A stretch of DNA of 64,000 nucleotides, taken from assembly GCF_046630445.1 (NCBI RefSeq), contig NC_092338.1, positions 15,662,001 to 15,726,000 of the forward strand. Direction: 5' to 3'. This document shows positions 10,326-21,683 of the stretch, piece after piece. Source of the stretch: Rutidosis leptorrhynchoides. Lineage: Eukaryota; Streptophyta; Magnoliopsida; Asterales; Asteraceae. Made by a program: the position numbers and the translations under genes. Numbering within the stretch: position 1 is the stretch's first letter; every line of letters begins with the position of its first letter. The notes under the pieces were generated by a model. The model ran no database searches and was not told the DNA's origin. It saw only the letters and a program-made list of their open reading frames with translations.

Positions 10326-12186
10326 AACACATCAAACACAATTTTTGTGCATCCAAATATGCATTAGTGTCAGCAAAATCATCAATCAAAATAATTACAA
10401 TGACATGATCAATTTATATCAAACTTAAGCTCATTTACATATTTTCATCAAATCTACACTTTTTCAAATAAGCATATACGAAAATGTTCGCCAAGTTCAT
10501 AAGCATTCAACTCAAATAACATGTCAAAATAATCATTACTAGCAATTAAACAAGTTTCAAATGGCATTATCTCTCAAAAATCAAGTTCATGAATTTTAGA
10601 CTTGAAAAAGTCCACTTTAATTCTCAAAATCATGTTTAGACTCAAAGTTTGGATCATTTAACTACCTAAACATGTTACACTACTTAATTTAGCAACAATT
10701 CATGACAAAAATCGGCCATAACCTGTTTATATCAAAAAGCCCCAAATTTGCTCAAGAACACAAACCCTAGATTACTCAAAATTTGAAGTTTAAGGCTTCT
10801 AATCATGTTAAATAGCATCAATCTAGGTTATACAAGCATAATACATAAACAATTTAAGCATAATTACACTAAAAAGCATCAAAATCAAATTGGGTATAAA
10901 ATTGCTCAAGAACACTAATTTTCGGATTAAATGGTGTTTAGGTGTAGAAATTTACCATTTTTCTTGAGTAATTCCTTGATAGCATCCTTCTCAACATGAT
11001 TTTAGTAAAAGATTTGATGATTAACGGTGAAAAATTGTGAATTTGGGAGGTCTTTTTCGGGTTTTTTCGGGTTATTTTCGCAGTTTTTGTGGTGTGGGGA
11101 TGGGGATACTGATCTGTTCGATCAGTATATATTTTTTTCTGGATTTTTCATCCTCCGCGAGTCGCGGTGGATTTCCCTTTCAAACTCCGCGAGTCGCGGA
11201 GTTTGTATTTTTTTTTTATATCTTATACTAATTAAAACAATTAAGTAATTAATTTTAAAATTTTGTTTCCCTTGTTATTTAGGACGAGGTCGTTTCGGAT
11301 CAATGTCCTAGTCCGTCCTTTGACAAAATTTTAAAATTTGTCTTTTTGTAGCGATTGTTTTAAAAGCTAAGATTTTTAGGTTTTTTTAATGTTTTTGGCA
11401 TACTTTAATTCAATAAGATTAAAAATAATGATAACAAAAGTTCTCGTCCCTCCCTCGGGTAAAGCAATTTCGGTTCAATGACCTAGTCTTCAACTTATGA
11501 CGAATTTTAAAAATCATATTTTTAACTTAATGAGATAAAGTAAATTTTTGTTTTTAAATTCACACCAAACTTAAAATAAAAATACATAAAATTCAAAATT
11601 AATATTAAAAATTCACACCAAACTTAAAATTTAAAATGCATAAAATTAAAAAGTCTTATTTTAAAAATTAAAAATTCACACCAAACTTAATTTAAAAATT
11701 CTTATTATAAAATCACACCAAACTTATATTATATTTTTCAAATATTTACAATTTTAAATATATTGATTTTACAAAGTTTACAATATTAATTTAAGATTTA
11801 TATATTAATTTTAAAAACATGGTAAAAATAAAATTAAAAATCTTTTTGGCTTTTATCCCACTTTAATCAATCAAATATTATCAAAAATATGCGTCCCTCT
11901 TTTCGGTAAAGTAATTTCGGTTCCAAGACCTAATTTAACTCATGACGAATTTTTTGAAATATTTTGGGTTGATTGATTAAAGATATTTATACCTTAAGAA
12001 TAAACGTTAAATTTCGCAGTGATGCAATAAATTTTTGAATGATATCAATAATTTCGGTCGCCAAACCTAATTTTATTTAATACTAATTTAATACTTTATA
12101 GCGAACTAATTAGCGTTTATTATCAAAAGGTTAAAAATAAAAAATAAAATAAAAAATTGTACAGACTTACCTGTGAGATAGTATTC
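10326..12186 (-). mobile_element. Athila internal spacer with short repeats
   Basis: Non-coding AT-rich spacer between ORFs. It holds four copies of TTCACACCAAACTT (near 11559, 11611, 11673 and 11711), three copies of a block like TAATTTCGGTTC then GACCTA (near 11300, 11467 and 11908), and a GC-rich motif CCGCGAGTCGCGG twice at 11153-11203. Short open frames here are not supported as genes. Confidence 0.5.
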
Positions 12187-12603
12187 TTAGTTATATGATC
12201 TATCCCATTCATAAAATAGTCGGTTTAATTGGTTTTTCATAGCTACATAGGCGTAACCTCGAGCATTCAGTGTTTTTTCTTCTAAACATATGAACGGTCC
12301 GTTTCTGCATAAAGTAACAAATTCGGTATTTGAATAGGTTTGATTATTTGAACATTTACCTCCATGTGACCATTTTCCGCATTTGTGACATCTTTCAAGG
12401 TGTCGTGCTTTTCTTTTCGCTGTGAATTTTGATTTTCCTTTACCAAATTGTAACTTATTATCTTCGCATCTGGATTTTTTTCTTACTCCGTCCAATCTTT
12501 CTCTGATTACTGATAATATTTCACTCAGAAGTGTGTCATTATTACGTTTAGTGATCAAAGCGTGTAGCATTAGACTATGGTTTAGTTCACAGGCAGTCTT
12601 CAT
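12187..12603 (-). mobile_element. Small CCHC-like ORF of the Athila element
   Basis: 138 codons, basic, with one cysteine/histidine cluster CHKCGKWSHGGKC (CX2CX4HX3C, one residue shorter than a classical zinc knuckle) and a Lys/Arg-rich stretch before it (FGKGKSKFTAKRKARHLER). It lies between integrase and the ORF-1-type ORF on the same strand. I recall the same ORF in other Asteraceae Athila copies. A nucleic-acid-binding role is inference. Confidence 0.5.
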
Positions 12604-12775
12604 TTCGTAAAAACCTAAAAAAAATAAAAATTCAGAATGGGGGGAGAAGACTAGTTCTTTAGGGTCTGCTAGGGAAAGACCATTCGAGTTCCATTTTCGA
12701 GAACTACACGAAAACAGAAAATCTAACTCTAACAGAAATACATATTATCCTTTAAAGACTTGATTCTCCCCACAC

Positions 12776-13711
12776 TTAGTTAGCTGTGGTATCGAAATTG
12801 TGATTAACTTCATTGTCGAATTCCATCGGACTATCTATGTAATGTTTAACTCTGTGACCATTAACTTTAAATTCAATTCCATTTGAAATTATTAATTCTA
12901 CTGTTCCGTATGGGAAAACTCTTTTGACTGTGAATGGTCCAGACCATCTTGATTTCAATTTTCCAGGAAATAGCTTGAATCGTGAATTGAAAAGAAGAAC
13001 TCTGTCTCCTTCTTTAAATTCTTTTGAACTTCTGATTCTTTTATCATGCCATTTCTTCGTTCTTTCCTTATAGATTAACGAATTTTCGTATGCTTCATGT
13101 CTTAATTCTTCTAATTCGTTTAGTTGACTTAATCGTAGACGTCCAGCTTCATGTAAATCAAGATTACATGTCTTCAAAGCCCAAAATGCTTTGTGTTCAA
13201 TTTCTACTGGAAGATGACATGCTTTTCCATAAACAAGTCTAAAAGGTGTGGTTCCAATTGGAGTTTTGTAGGCTATTCTAAAATCCCAGAGTGCATCCTC
13301 CAATTTAATGGACCATTCCTTCGGATTTGACCCTACAGTTTTCTCTAGAATACGTTTTAAAGCTCGGTTGGTATTTTCAACGTGTCCACTTGTTTGTGGA
13401 TGATATGTGGTGGAGATTTTATGAGTTACTCCATATCTTTTAAGAACTTTCTCAAGTTGATTATTACAGAAATGAGTACCCCGATCACTTATTAAAGCTT
13501 TCGGTGTTCCAAACCTTACAAAAAGAAGTTTTAAAAAGTTGACTACAACTCGTGCATCATTAGTTGGGAGAGCTTGTGCTTCCGCCCATTTAGATACATA
13601 ATCAATGGCAACGAGAATGTAGAGATTATTATGAGATTTTGGAAATGGACCCATAAAGTCAATACCCCAAATGTCAAATACTTCACATACTTGGATGACA
13701 TTTTGTGGCAT
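12776..13711 (-). mobile_element. Athila integrase core and C-terminal region
   Basis: 311 codons. The retroviral integrase core is readable: first Asp in [10 protein letters not shown] (residue 18), second Asp in LISDRGTHF (76) and Glu in [10 protein letters not shown] (112). This gives the canonical D,D-35-E spacing. The C-terminal part ([20 protein letters not shown]) is the usual gypsy integrase tail with a GPF/Y-like [13 protein letters not shown]. It continues the pol order after RNase H. The element as a whole is broken. Confidence 0.85.
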
Positions 13712-13960
13712 TTCATCACGTTGACTTATTTTTTCGGCCCTTTGACAAGCATCACGGGATTTTCAAAGAAGGTGTGCGTCTTTGTAAATTATAGGCCAAT
13801 AGAATCCAGCTTCATAAACTTTTCTTGCTGTTAGTTGAGGCCCATAATGCCCTCCTGTTGGTCCTGTGTGACAATGGTTTAAAATTTTACTAGCTTCATC
13901 TTCGAATACACATCGGCGTATTATTCCATCGGGACAACTTTTAAACAGATGTGGATCTTC

Positions 13961-16900
13961 TCAGAAATAGTGTTTTATATCACTGAAGAATTTCTTTTGT
14001 TTTTGGTACGATAATCCTTTTTCAAGGAATCCACATACTAAATAGTTTGCATAGTCAGCAAACCATGGAATTTCATTATAATCTATCTTCAATAGATATT
14101 CATCAGGAAAGTTGTCTTGTATGGCCGATTCATTTAGAACTTCTAATTCGGGATTTTCAAGACGAGAAAGATGATCAGCGGCGAGATTTTCTGCTCCTCT
14201 TTTATCTCGGATTTCAATATCGAACTCTTGTAAGAGTAAGATCCAACGGATTAATCTTGGTTTGGCATCTTGTTTTGAAAATAGGTATCTAAGAGCAGAA
14301 TGGTCGGTATAGACCACCGTTTTTGCTAGAACGAGATATGATCGAAATTTGTCAAAAGCAAAGACAATAGCAAGGAGTTCTTTTTCAATAGTTGTGTAAT
14401 TTGTTTGTGCTCCTTGTAACGTCTTACTAGCATAATATATAGGTTGAAATCTTTTTTCAATCCTTTGTCCTAAAACAGCTCCCATTGCAAAATCACTTGC
14501 ATCGCACATTAGTTTAAATGGTAGATTCCAATTTGGTGTTATCATGATCGGTGCATTAGTGAGTTTCTCTTTAAGAATATTAAAAGATTTGATACATTCA
14601 TCTGAAAAGATGAATGGAGCATCCTTTTCTAGGGGTTTATTCATAGGAGTGGCAATTTTAGAAAAATCTTTTATGAAACGTCGGTAAAAACCGGCATGCC
14701 CTAGAAAACTCCTAAATCCTCTAACATTGGTGGGATGTGGAAGTTTAGCAATTACATCTACTTTAGCTCTATCCACTTCAATTCCTTCTTTTGAAATTTT
14801 ATGTCCAAGAACGATGCCTTCTTTAACCATGAAATGGCATTTCTCCCAATTAAGTACTAGATTTGATTGTTCGCATCTAATAAGCATTCGTTCCAGATTA
14901 ACTAGACATGATTCAAATGTATCACCGAAGACTGAAAAATCATCCATGAAAATTTCCATGCATTCTTCTATCATGTCGTGAAAAATCGCCATCATACACC
15001 TTTGAAAGGTTGCAGGGGCGTTGCAAAGTCCAAATGGTATGCGTTTGTAAGCAAAAGTACCATAAGGGCACGTGAACGTGGTTTTCTCTTGGTCCTCGGG
15101 TGCTATTGGAATTTGAAAATATTCGGAAAATCCATCAAGAAAGCAATAGTAACTATTTTCGGCTAATCTTTCCAACATTTGATCAATGAAAGGTAAGGGA
15201 AAGTGATCTTTTCTGGTGGCGTCATTTAATTTTCTATAATCAATACATACACGCCATCCTGTTACAGTCCTAGTAGGAATAAGCTCATTTTTTTCATTTG
15301 TAATGACAGTCATGCCACCCTTCTTAGGTACGCATTGAACTGGGCTTACCCATGGACTATCAGAAATTGGATATATCAAACCTGCATCTAGCAGTTTAAT
15401 AATCTCTTTCTTAACTACATCTTGCATATTAGGATTTAGTCTTCGTTGGCATTGCACATACGTTTTATGACCTTCTTCCATAAGGATTTTATGTGTGCAA
15501 TACGAAGGACTTATTCCTTTAATATCATGAATCTTCCATACAATGGCTGGTTTATGAGCTTTCAACACAGAAATGAGTTGTGATTTCTCATTTTCAGTAA
15601 GAGAAGACGATATTATTATAGGTAATTCAGATTCACCATGTAAATAAGTGTATTCCAAATGGTTTGGAAGTGGCTTTAACTCTAATTTCGGAGGTTCTTC
15701 TATCGATGATTTGTATCGATATCTGTCTTCTTCTTTTAGCATTTGAATTTCTTCTGTTGTTGGTTCATATCCATTAGCTATAAGTGTAGCTAATATTTCA
15801 GCTTCATTAATTGGTTCATTACCTTCTCCTAAAGAACATTCTCCTGTTCCTTGTAATTCTGGAAATTCTTCTAATAATTCTGCATGTGAATCTATAGTTT
15901 GAATATAATAACATGTATCATCTGCAGATTGCGGTTGTTGCATTGCTCTATCAACTGAAAAGGTAACACTCTCGTCCTCTATACTTAGGGTCAGTTTCTT
16001 ACCGAACACGTCTATCATTGCTTTAGCCGTGTTTAAGAATGGTCTTCCTAATATGAGAGGAACTTGAGAATCTTCTTCCATGTCCAGAACAACAAAATCT
16101 ACTGGAAATACTAAAGTACCAACTTTAACTAGCATGTTCTCCATTATCCCTCTAGAATATTTTATTGATCTATCGGCTAGTTGTATGCTTATTCTTGTTG
16201 GTTTCAATTCTTCAAGGTCTAGTTTAGTGTATAGTGAAAACGGCATTAAATTTATACTAGCACCTAAGTCTGCCAATGCTTCGATTGAACTAAGACTACC
16301 CAGAAAACATGGAATTGTGAAACTTCCTGGATCAGATAGTTTTTCTGGTATCTTATTCAATAGCACTGCTGAACAATTAGCATTCATAGTAACGGCCGAG
16401 AGTTCTTCCATTTTCTTTCTATTTGAGATTAGATCTTTCAAGAATTTAGCATATCTAGGCATTCCTGAAATCACATCAATGAAGGGAAGATTTACATTTA
16501 TCTGTTTAAACATATCTAAGAATTTGGATTGCTCGGCTTCAAGTTTCTCTTTCTTCATTTTACTCGGGTAAGGAAGTGGTGGTTGGTATGGTTTAACATA
16601 AGGTTTAGTCTTAACTGTGTTATCTTCATTAACCTTTTCAACTACCGGTTCTTTTTCCTTATCTTGATCAGGTTGTGGTTCTTGTGGAGTAGGAACAGCT
16701 TCATCAGAAGTTACAGGTATTTCAGGTGGTTTAAGTGTTGTACCACTTCTTGTGGTAATAGCTTTAGCTGTTTCATTCCGGGGGTTAGCATTTGTATCAC
16801 TAGGTAAACTTCCCGGTTTTCTTTCACCTATTAACCTTGCTAGGTTACTTACTTCTTGTTCCAAGTTTTGAATAGAAGCTTGTTGATTTCTAAATGCTTG

Positions 16901-18448
16901 AGCATTTTGTTCATTGGTTTGTTTTTGAGATGTGAAAAACTGCGTTTGAGTTTCAACTATCTTCGTCATCATATCTTCTAAATTCGGCTTTTTATCATCG
17001 GTTTGTTGTGGTGGTTTGTTTTGAAAATTAGGTCTTTGCTGATTGTAAGTATTTTTGGATACTTGTTGATTGCTAGGACCTTGTTGGTTGTTGTATGGAA
17101 TATTTCGATTATAATTCTGGTTTTGATTGTAGATCGGTCTTGGCGGTTGATAATTATTCTGATAATTATTTCCAGGCCTTTGGTTTATGTATGAAATATT
17201 CTCTCTTTGTTCCATTGTTAATTCAATACTGAGACAATCTTTTGTCAAATGTGGTCCTCCACACTGCTCACAACTAATTCGTATTGAGTGAATATCCTTA
17301 GTCATCTTTTCCATTCGTCTCTCGACAGCATCTATCTTTGCGGAAATGGAATCTAAGTCATGGCTAGAATCGGCTCTAACTGCTTTAGATGATCTAATGA
17401 TATCTTTTTCTTGGTGCCACTCATGTGAGTGGGAAGCAGTGTTATCAATAATTTTATAAGCATCAGTTTCGGTTTTCTTCATAATAGAACCACCAGCTGC
17501 TATATCTATGTCTTTCCTTGTAGTGATGTCGCATCCTTGGTAGAATATTTGTACTATTTGACAAGTGTCTAAACCATGTTGCGGACATCCTCTTAATAAC
17601 TTTCCAAATCTTGTCCACGCCTCATATAGAGTTTCATTCGGTTTCTGTGTAAACGTAAAAATTTCTCCTTGAAGTCTTACGGCTTTAGATGCAGGAAAGA
17701 ATTGTTTAAGAAATTTTTCAACTAAAACGTCCCATGTATCAATCGCCCCTTCAGGTAACGATTCCAACCAATCTTTGGCTTCTCCCTTTAAAGTCCAGGG
17801 AAATAACATGAGATATATCTGTTCATCCTCAACTTCTCTTATTTTAAATAGAGTGCAGATCCTATTAAAGGTACGAAGATGTTCATTTGGATCTTCCTTC
17901 GGTGCACCACTAAATTGGCATTGATTAGTCACCATGTGTAGAATTTGTCCTTTGATTTCATAATCTGGTGCATTAATGTCTGGATGAGTAATTGCGTGAC
18001 CTTGGCCAGTGCGTTTAGCTCTCATTCGGTCTTCCATACTTAAAGGTTCCAGATTCTCCATAATTGAATTTGTTGAATCGGAATCACTAGAGGATTCTGA
18101 TTTAATGGTTCGTTCCTCAACAATCTCTGTTTGAATGATTGGTGGTTCTGGAGGAAAATTTAATGGTTCAGGATCTATGAATTGTCCCTGAATATTCTCC
18201 GGATTCTCAATTGTGAGGTCGGGTTCAAAAAATGGATAATCGGAGATTTGAATTGGAGTACTTGGTCGACAGGATGACGATTCTAAAGAAAAATCAACGG
18301 CGGTAATATTTGCTAAATGTCTTGATCTAGTTACAGGTGGTGAACGTACAAAAGGTGGTGAACGTCTTGCTCGGTACTTGCTCGGTGCATTCACTTTTAA
18401 AAAACTAATAGGATATTCAGTGAATGCACCGAGCAAGACGTTTACCAC
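13961..18448 (-). mobile_element. Athila gag-pol polyprotein (gag, protease, RT, RNase H)
   Basis: A 1495-codon open frame. The gag core starts near residue 130 (MENLEPLSMEDRM). A zinc knuckle CEQCGGPHLTKDC lies near 393-405 and an aspartic protease with LADLGASINLMP near 723. Reverse transcriptase follows with VCIDYRKLND near 1066 and the catalytic FMDDF near 1166, then RNase H with MCDASDFAMGAVLG near 1313. An N/Q/Y-rich linker follows the knuckle. Order and motifs identify Ty3/gypsy, Athila lineage. Integrase lies just downstream in a separate frame. The first 25 or so residues come from the inverted-repeat junction, so the natural start is probably further in. The frame is long, but the element is not whole. 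Confidence 0.88.
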
Positions 18449-19402
18449 CTTTTATACGTTCACCACCTGTAACTAGATCAAGACATTTAGCAAATATTAC
18501 CGCCGTTGATTTTTCTTTAGAATCGTCATCCAGTCGACCAAGTACTCCAGTTCAAATTTTCGATAATCCATTTTTTGAACCCGACCTCATAATTGAGAAT
18601 CCAGAGAATATTCAGGGACGATTCATAGATCCTGAACCATTAAATTTTCCTCCGGAACCACCAATCATTCAAACAGAGATTGTTGAGGAACGAACCATTA
18701 AATCAAAATCCTCTAGTGATTCCGATTCAACAAATTCAATTATGGAGAATCTGGAACCTTTAAGTATGGAAGACCGAATGAGAGCTAAACGCACTGGCCA
18801 AGGTCACGCAATTACTCATCCTGACATTAATGCGCCAGATTATGAAATCAAAGGACAAATTCTACACATGGTGACTAATCAATGCCAATTTAGTGGTGCG
18901 CCGAAGGAAGATCCAAATGAACATCTTCGTACCTTTAATAGGATCTGCACACTATTTAAAATCCGAGAAGTGGAGGATGAACAGATATATCTCATGTTAT
19001 TTCCCTGGACTTTAAAGGGAGAAGCCAAAGATTGGTTGGAATCGTTACCTGAAGGGGCGATTGATACATGGGACGTTTTAGTTGAAAAATTTCTTAAACA
19101 ATTCTTTCCTGCATATAAAGCCGTAAGACTTAAAGGAGAAATTGTTACGTTCACACAAAAGCCAAATGAAACTCTATATGAGGCGTGGACAAGATTTGGA
19201 AAGTTATTAAGAGGATGTCCGCAACATGGTTTAGACACCTGTCAAATAGTACAAATATTCTACCAAGGATGCGACATCACTACAAGGAAAGACATAGATA
19301 TAGCAGCTGGTGGTTCCATTATGAAGAAAACCGAAACTGATGCTTACAAAATTATTGATAACACTGCTTCCCACTCACATGAGTGGCACCAAGAAAAAGA
19401 TA
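17401..19402. repeat. Inverted repeat of Athila gag, arms about 1 kb, spacer 25 bp
   Basis: The left arm 17401-18395 (sense gag on minus strand) and right arm 18421-19402 (the same gag on plus strand) meet head to head across a 25-base spacer (TTTTAAAAAACTAATAGG and a few more). The predicted proteins of the arms differ at roughly a dozen of 330 residues. The left arm also has a 14-base local duplication of the ACCGAGCAAG word at 18367-18395. The repeat is just inside the 5' LTR. Confidence 0.85.
18421..19402 (+). mobile_element. Athila gag copy 2, plus orientation, fragment
   Basis: Same gag segment as 3913-4887 and as the start of the minus-strand polyprotein. It stays open to the junction with the LTR. 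It lacks the zinc knuckle, protease and everything beyond, so it is a fragment and one arm of the inverted repeat. Confidence 0.82.
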
Positions 19403-19442
19403 AAAATTTTAAAATCCGAAAGAATTTAACCCCAAATATACT

Positions 19443-21406
19443 TGATGTTATGCGAGGTGTATATAAAATAGCTTTAAATTTTACTAGGAAATACTATTAA
19501 ATACGATACAATTTTACACACGATATTTATTTATTTATTGAATGGATATACTTAAACCTTGCTACAACACTTATAGGCAGTGTACCTAATCGTACAGTAG
19601 TGTAGTTTTTAGTAAGTCCGGTTCGGTCCACAGGGAATCTTTTAAACAAAGCTTAACGCTATATTAGTTTTATTTTATAAAAATACAAATATATATATAA
19701 GTAATATTATTATTATAAAGGGGGGTTTTTACCGTTTAATGACCGATTTGTCGATTTTAAAACTTTAGTCGCAGTTAAAACCAAATGTAAAATATTAAAT
19801 AAATAAAAGACTTAATTTAAAGCGTAAAGTAAATAACGATAATGAAATTGCGAATAATAAAAGTGCGATAAAATAAACTTGCGATAATTAAAAAGTGCAA
19901 TTAAATACAATAACAATAAAAGTGCGATAATTAGAAGTGCAATTAAATATAAAATAAAGGAAATTAAATATGAAATAAAAGAATTATGCTTATTTAAACT
20001 TCCGTAATCATGATGTTTGACGTGTTGATTTTAGTTTTATGCCCATGGGTTAATTGTTCTTTGTCCTGGATTATTTAATATGTCCATACGGATTTGTCCA
20101 TAATAGTCCATCAGTCATAAATATAAAGAGCGAAAGCCTTCGTCAAATTATTCTTATTCCCGAAGTCAAATATTCCAACTAATTGGGGATTCGAATTGTA
20201 ACAAGGTTTTAATACTTTGTTTAATGAATACACCAGGTTATCGACTGCGTGTAAACCAAGATTTTACTACTTTGTTAACAATTACACCAATTACCCTTGA
20301 ATGTAATTCACCCCTGTTTCAACAAGTCTATTAACTATTAATCCAGTTCTGTGTCCGGTAAAATGAATAATTATTGGTATTTATAGATATCCCGCCCACC
20401 GTACCTAGTCAAGCGTATGTGGTTATATATAAATACGTCGAATTATAAGTTTGTATATTAAATTAACAAGGTATTGTTTAGTTAATATAAAACCCATTAA
20501 TAGCCCATAGTCTAATTTCTACAAGTTTCGTTTTTTTTTATCCAAACCCCAATTATGGTACAAAGCCCAATTACCCAATTTTAGTAATTAGCCCAACATC
20601 ATGATTACTTCGGTATTAAATAAATATAATAATAACTTAGCTACGAGACATTAATGAAAATAATATAAACATAACTTACAATGATTAAAAATAGCGTAGC
20701 GTTACACGGACAGAATTTCGATTTACGCCCTTACAACATTACCCTTATTATTAGGATTTAAAATTAAAATTAAAATTAAAATATAAATATAAATATAAAT
20801 ATTACGTATAGATATAGAGAGATTGATATATTGGATATTAAAAATGATCAGAATTCGTTGGACTTTATAGGGAGTTTCAGAATTTGGGGCTCCGCGACTC
20901 GCGGCCCATTCCTTCTTCAAACTTCGCGAGTCGCGGAGATCGTTTTTACAGCTCACCCACATTTGGCTCTTTGTTTGCCGACGATTTATTTTATAAATAT
21001 AATATATATATAATTAATATAATTAATTATATATTATATTATATTTATACACATAATTAACTTGTAATTTTTAGTCCGTTAAGTCGAGCGTTGAGAGTTG
21101 ACTCTGGTCCCGGTTCCGGATTTTCGAACGTCCTTGCGTACAATTTAATATCTTGTACTTTGCGTTTTGAATCTTTTACTCTTGTAATTTCGAGACGTTT
21201 CTTATCAATAATTGGAACCACTTTGAATGTATTTTGTACTTTTGAGCTTTTTGGACCTTTGGGTCTTCAATTCGTCGAATTTGTCTTTTGTCTTCACCTT
21301 TTATTATTTAAACGAATATCACTTGTAAATAGAACAATTGCAACTAAAAGCTTGTCTTTCTTGGGGAATAATGCTATGAAATATATGTTCGTTTTTAGCA
21401 TTATCA
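19443..21406 (-). mobile_element. Athila 5' LTR, complete
   Basis: Minus-strand start TGATAATGC at 21406, end CATAACATCA at 19443, 1964 bases. It holds the GC-rich inverted motif at 20889-20941. Transcription from it would run leftward into antisense gag, then sense gag-pol. No tRNA-Asp primer site (TGGCGCC) follows the usual nine-base AAGTATATT spacer; the 35-base scrap stands there instead. Confidence 0.85.
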
Positions 21407-21411
21407 GATAT
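21407..21411. repeat. Target-site duplication GATAT, right copy
   Basis: Partner of 865-869. It sits between the 5' LTR of the minus-strand Athila insertion and the resumed chromovirus LTR. Confidence 0.8.
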
Positions 21412-21683
21412 TGTGTAAAAACTGCATTTAAGAAACATATGTCGATTTAATATATTTCTATTGTAAACTATTATGTAATGGTCGTGTGTAAACAGTATAT
21501 TTTAGATTATCATTATTTGATAATCTACGTAATGTTTTTAAAATCTTTATTGATAAAATAAAGGTTATGGTTGTTTTAAAAAATGAATGCAGTCTTTGAA
21601 AAACGTCTCATATAGAGGTCAAAACCTCGCAACGAAATCAATTAATATGGAACGTTTATAATCAATATGAAAGGGACATTTCA
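21412..21683 (+). mobile_element. Chromovirus-like LTR, right part
   Basis: This continues the LTR interrupted at 869 and ends in GGGACATTTCA at 21683. Its last 130 bases (CATATAGAGGTCAAAACCTCG and following) match, in the other orientation, the end of the solo LTR at 30474, which fixes family and terminus. Left and right pieces together read as one LTR once the inserted DNA and one copy of GATAT are left out. Confidence 0.7.

Larger units (their letters stand above)
870..21406 (-). mobile_element. Composite Athila-type (Ty3/gypsy) insertion, 20.5 kb
   Basis: This is a single integrated unit flanked by GATAT. Read on the minus strand it contains: 5' LTR (19443-21406), antisense gag, sense gag-pol, integrase, CCHC ORF, ORF-1-type ORF, polypurine tracts and 3' LTR (4930-6917). 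Beyond the 3' LTR come a second antisense gag, an antisense 5' untranslated region, chromovirus scraps, an inverted divergent LTR, a tRNA-Asp piece and a 150-base LTR tail. The two complete LTRs differ by roughly 1.5-2 percent by eye, so insertion was probably under about one million years ago. The coding part is broken, with a few interruptions. The layout resembles LTR-internal-LTR-internal-LTR with scrambled internals. Origin by template switching or LTR recombination is inference. Confidence 0.75.
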
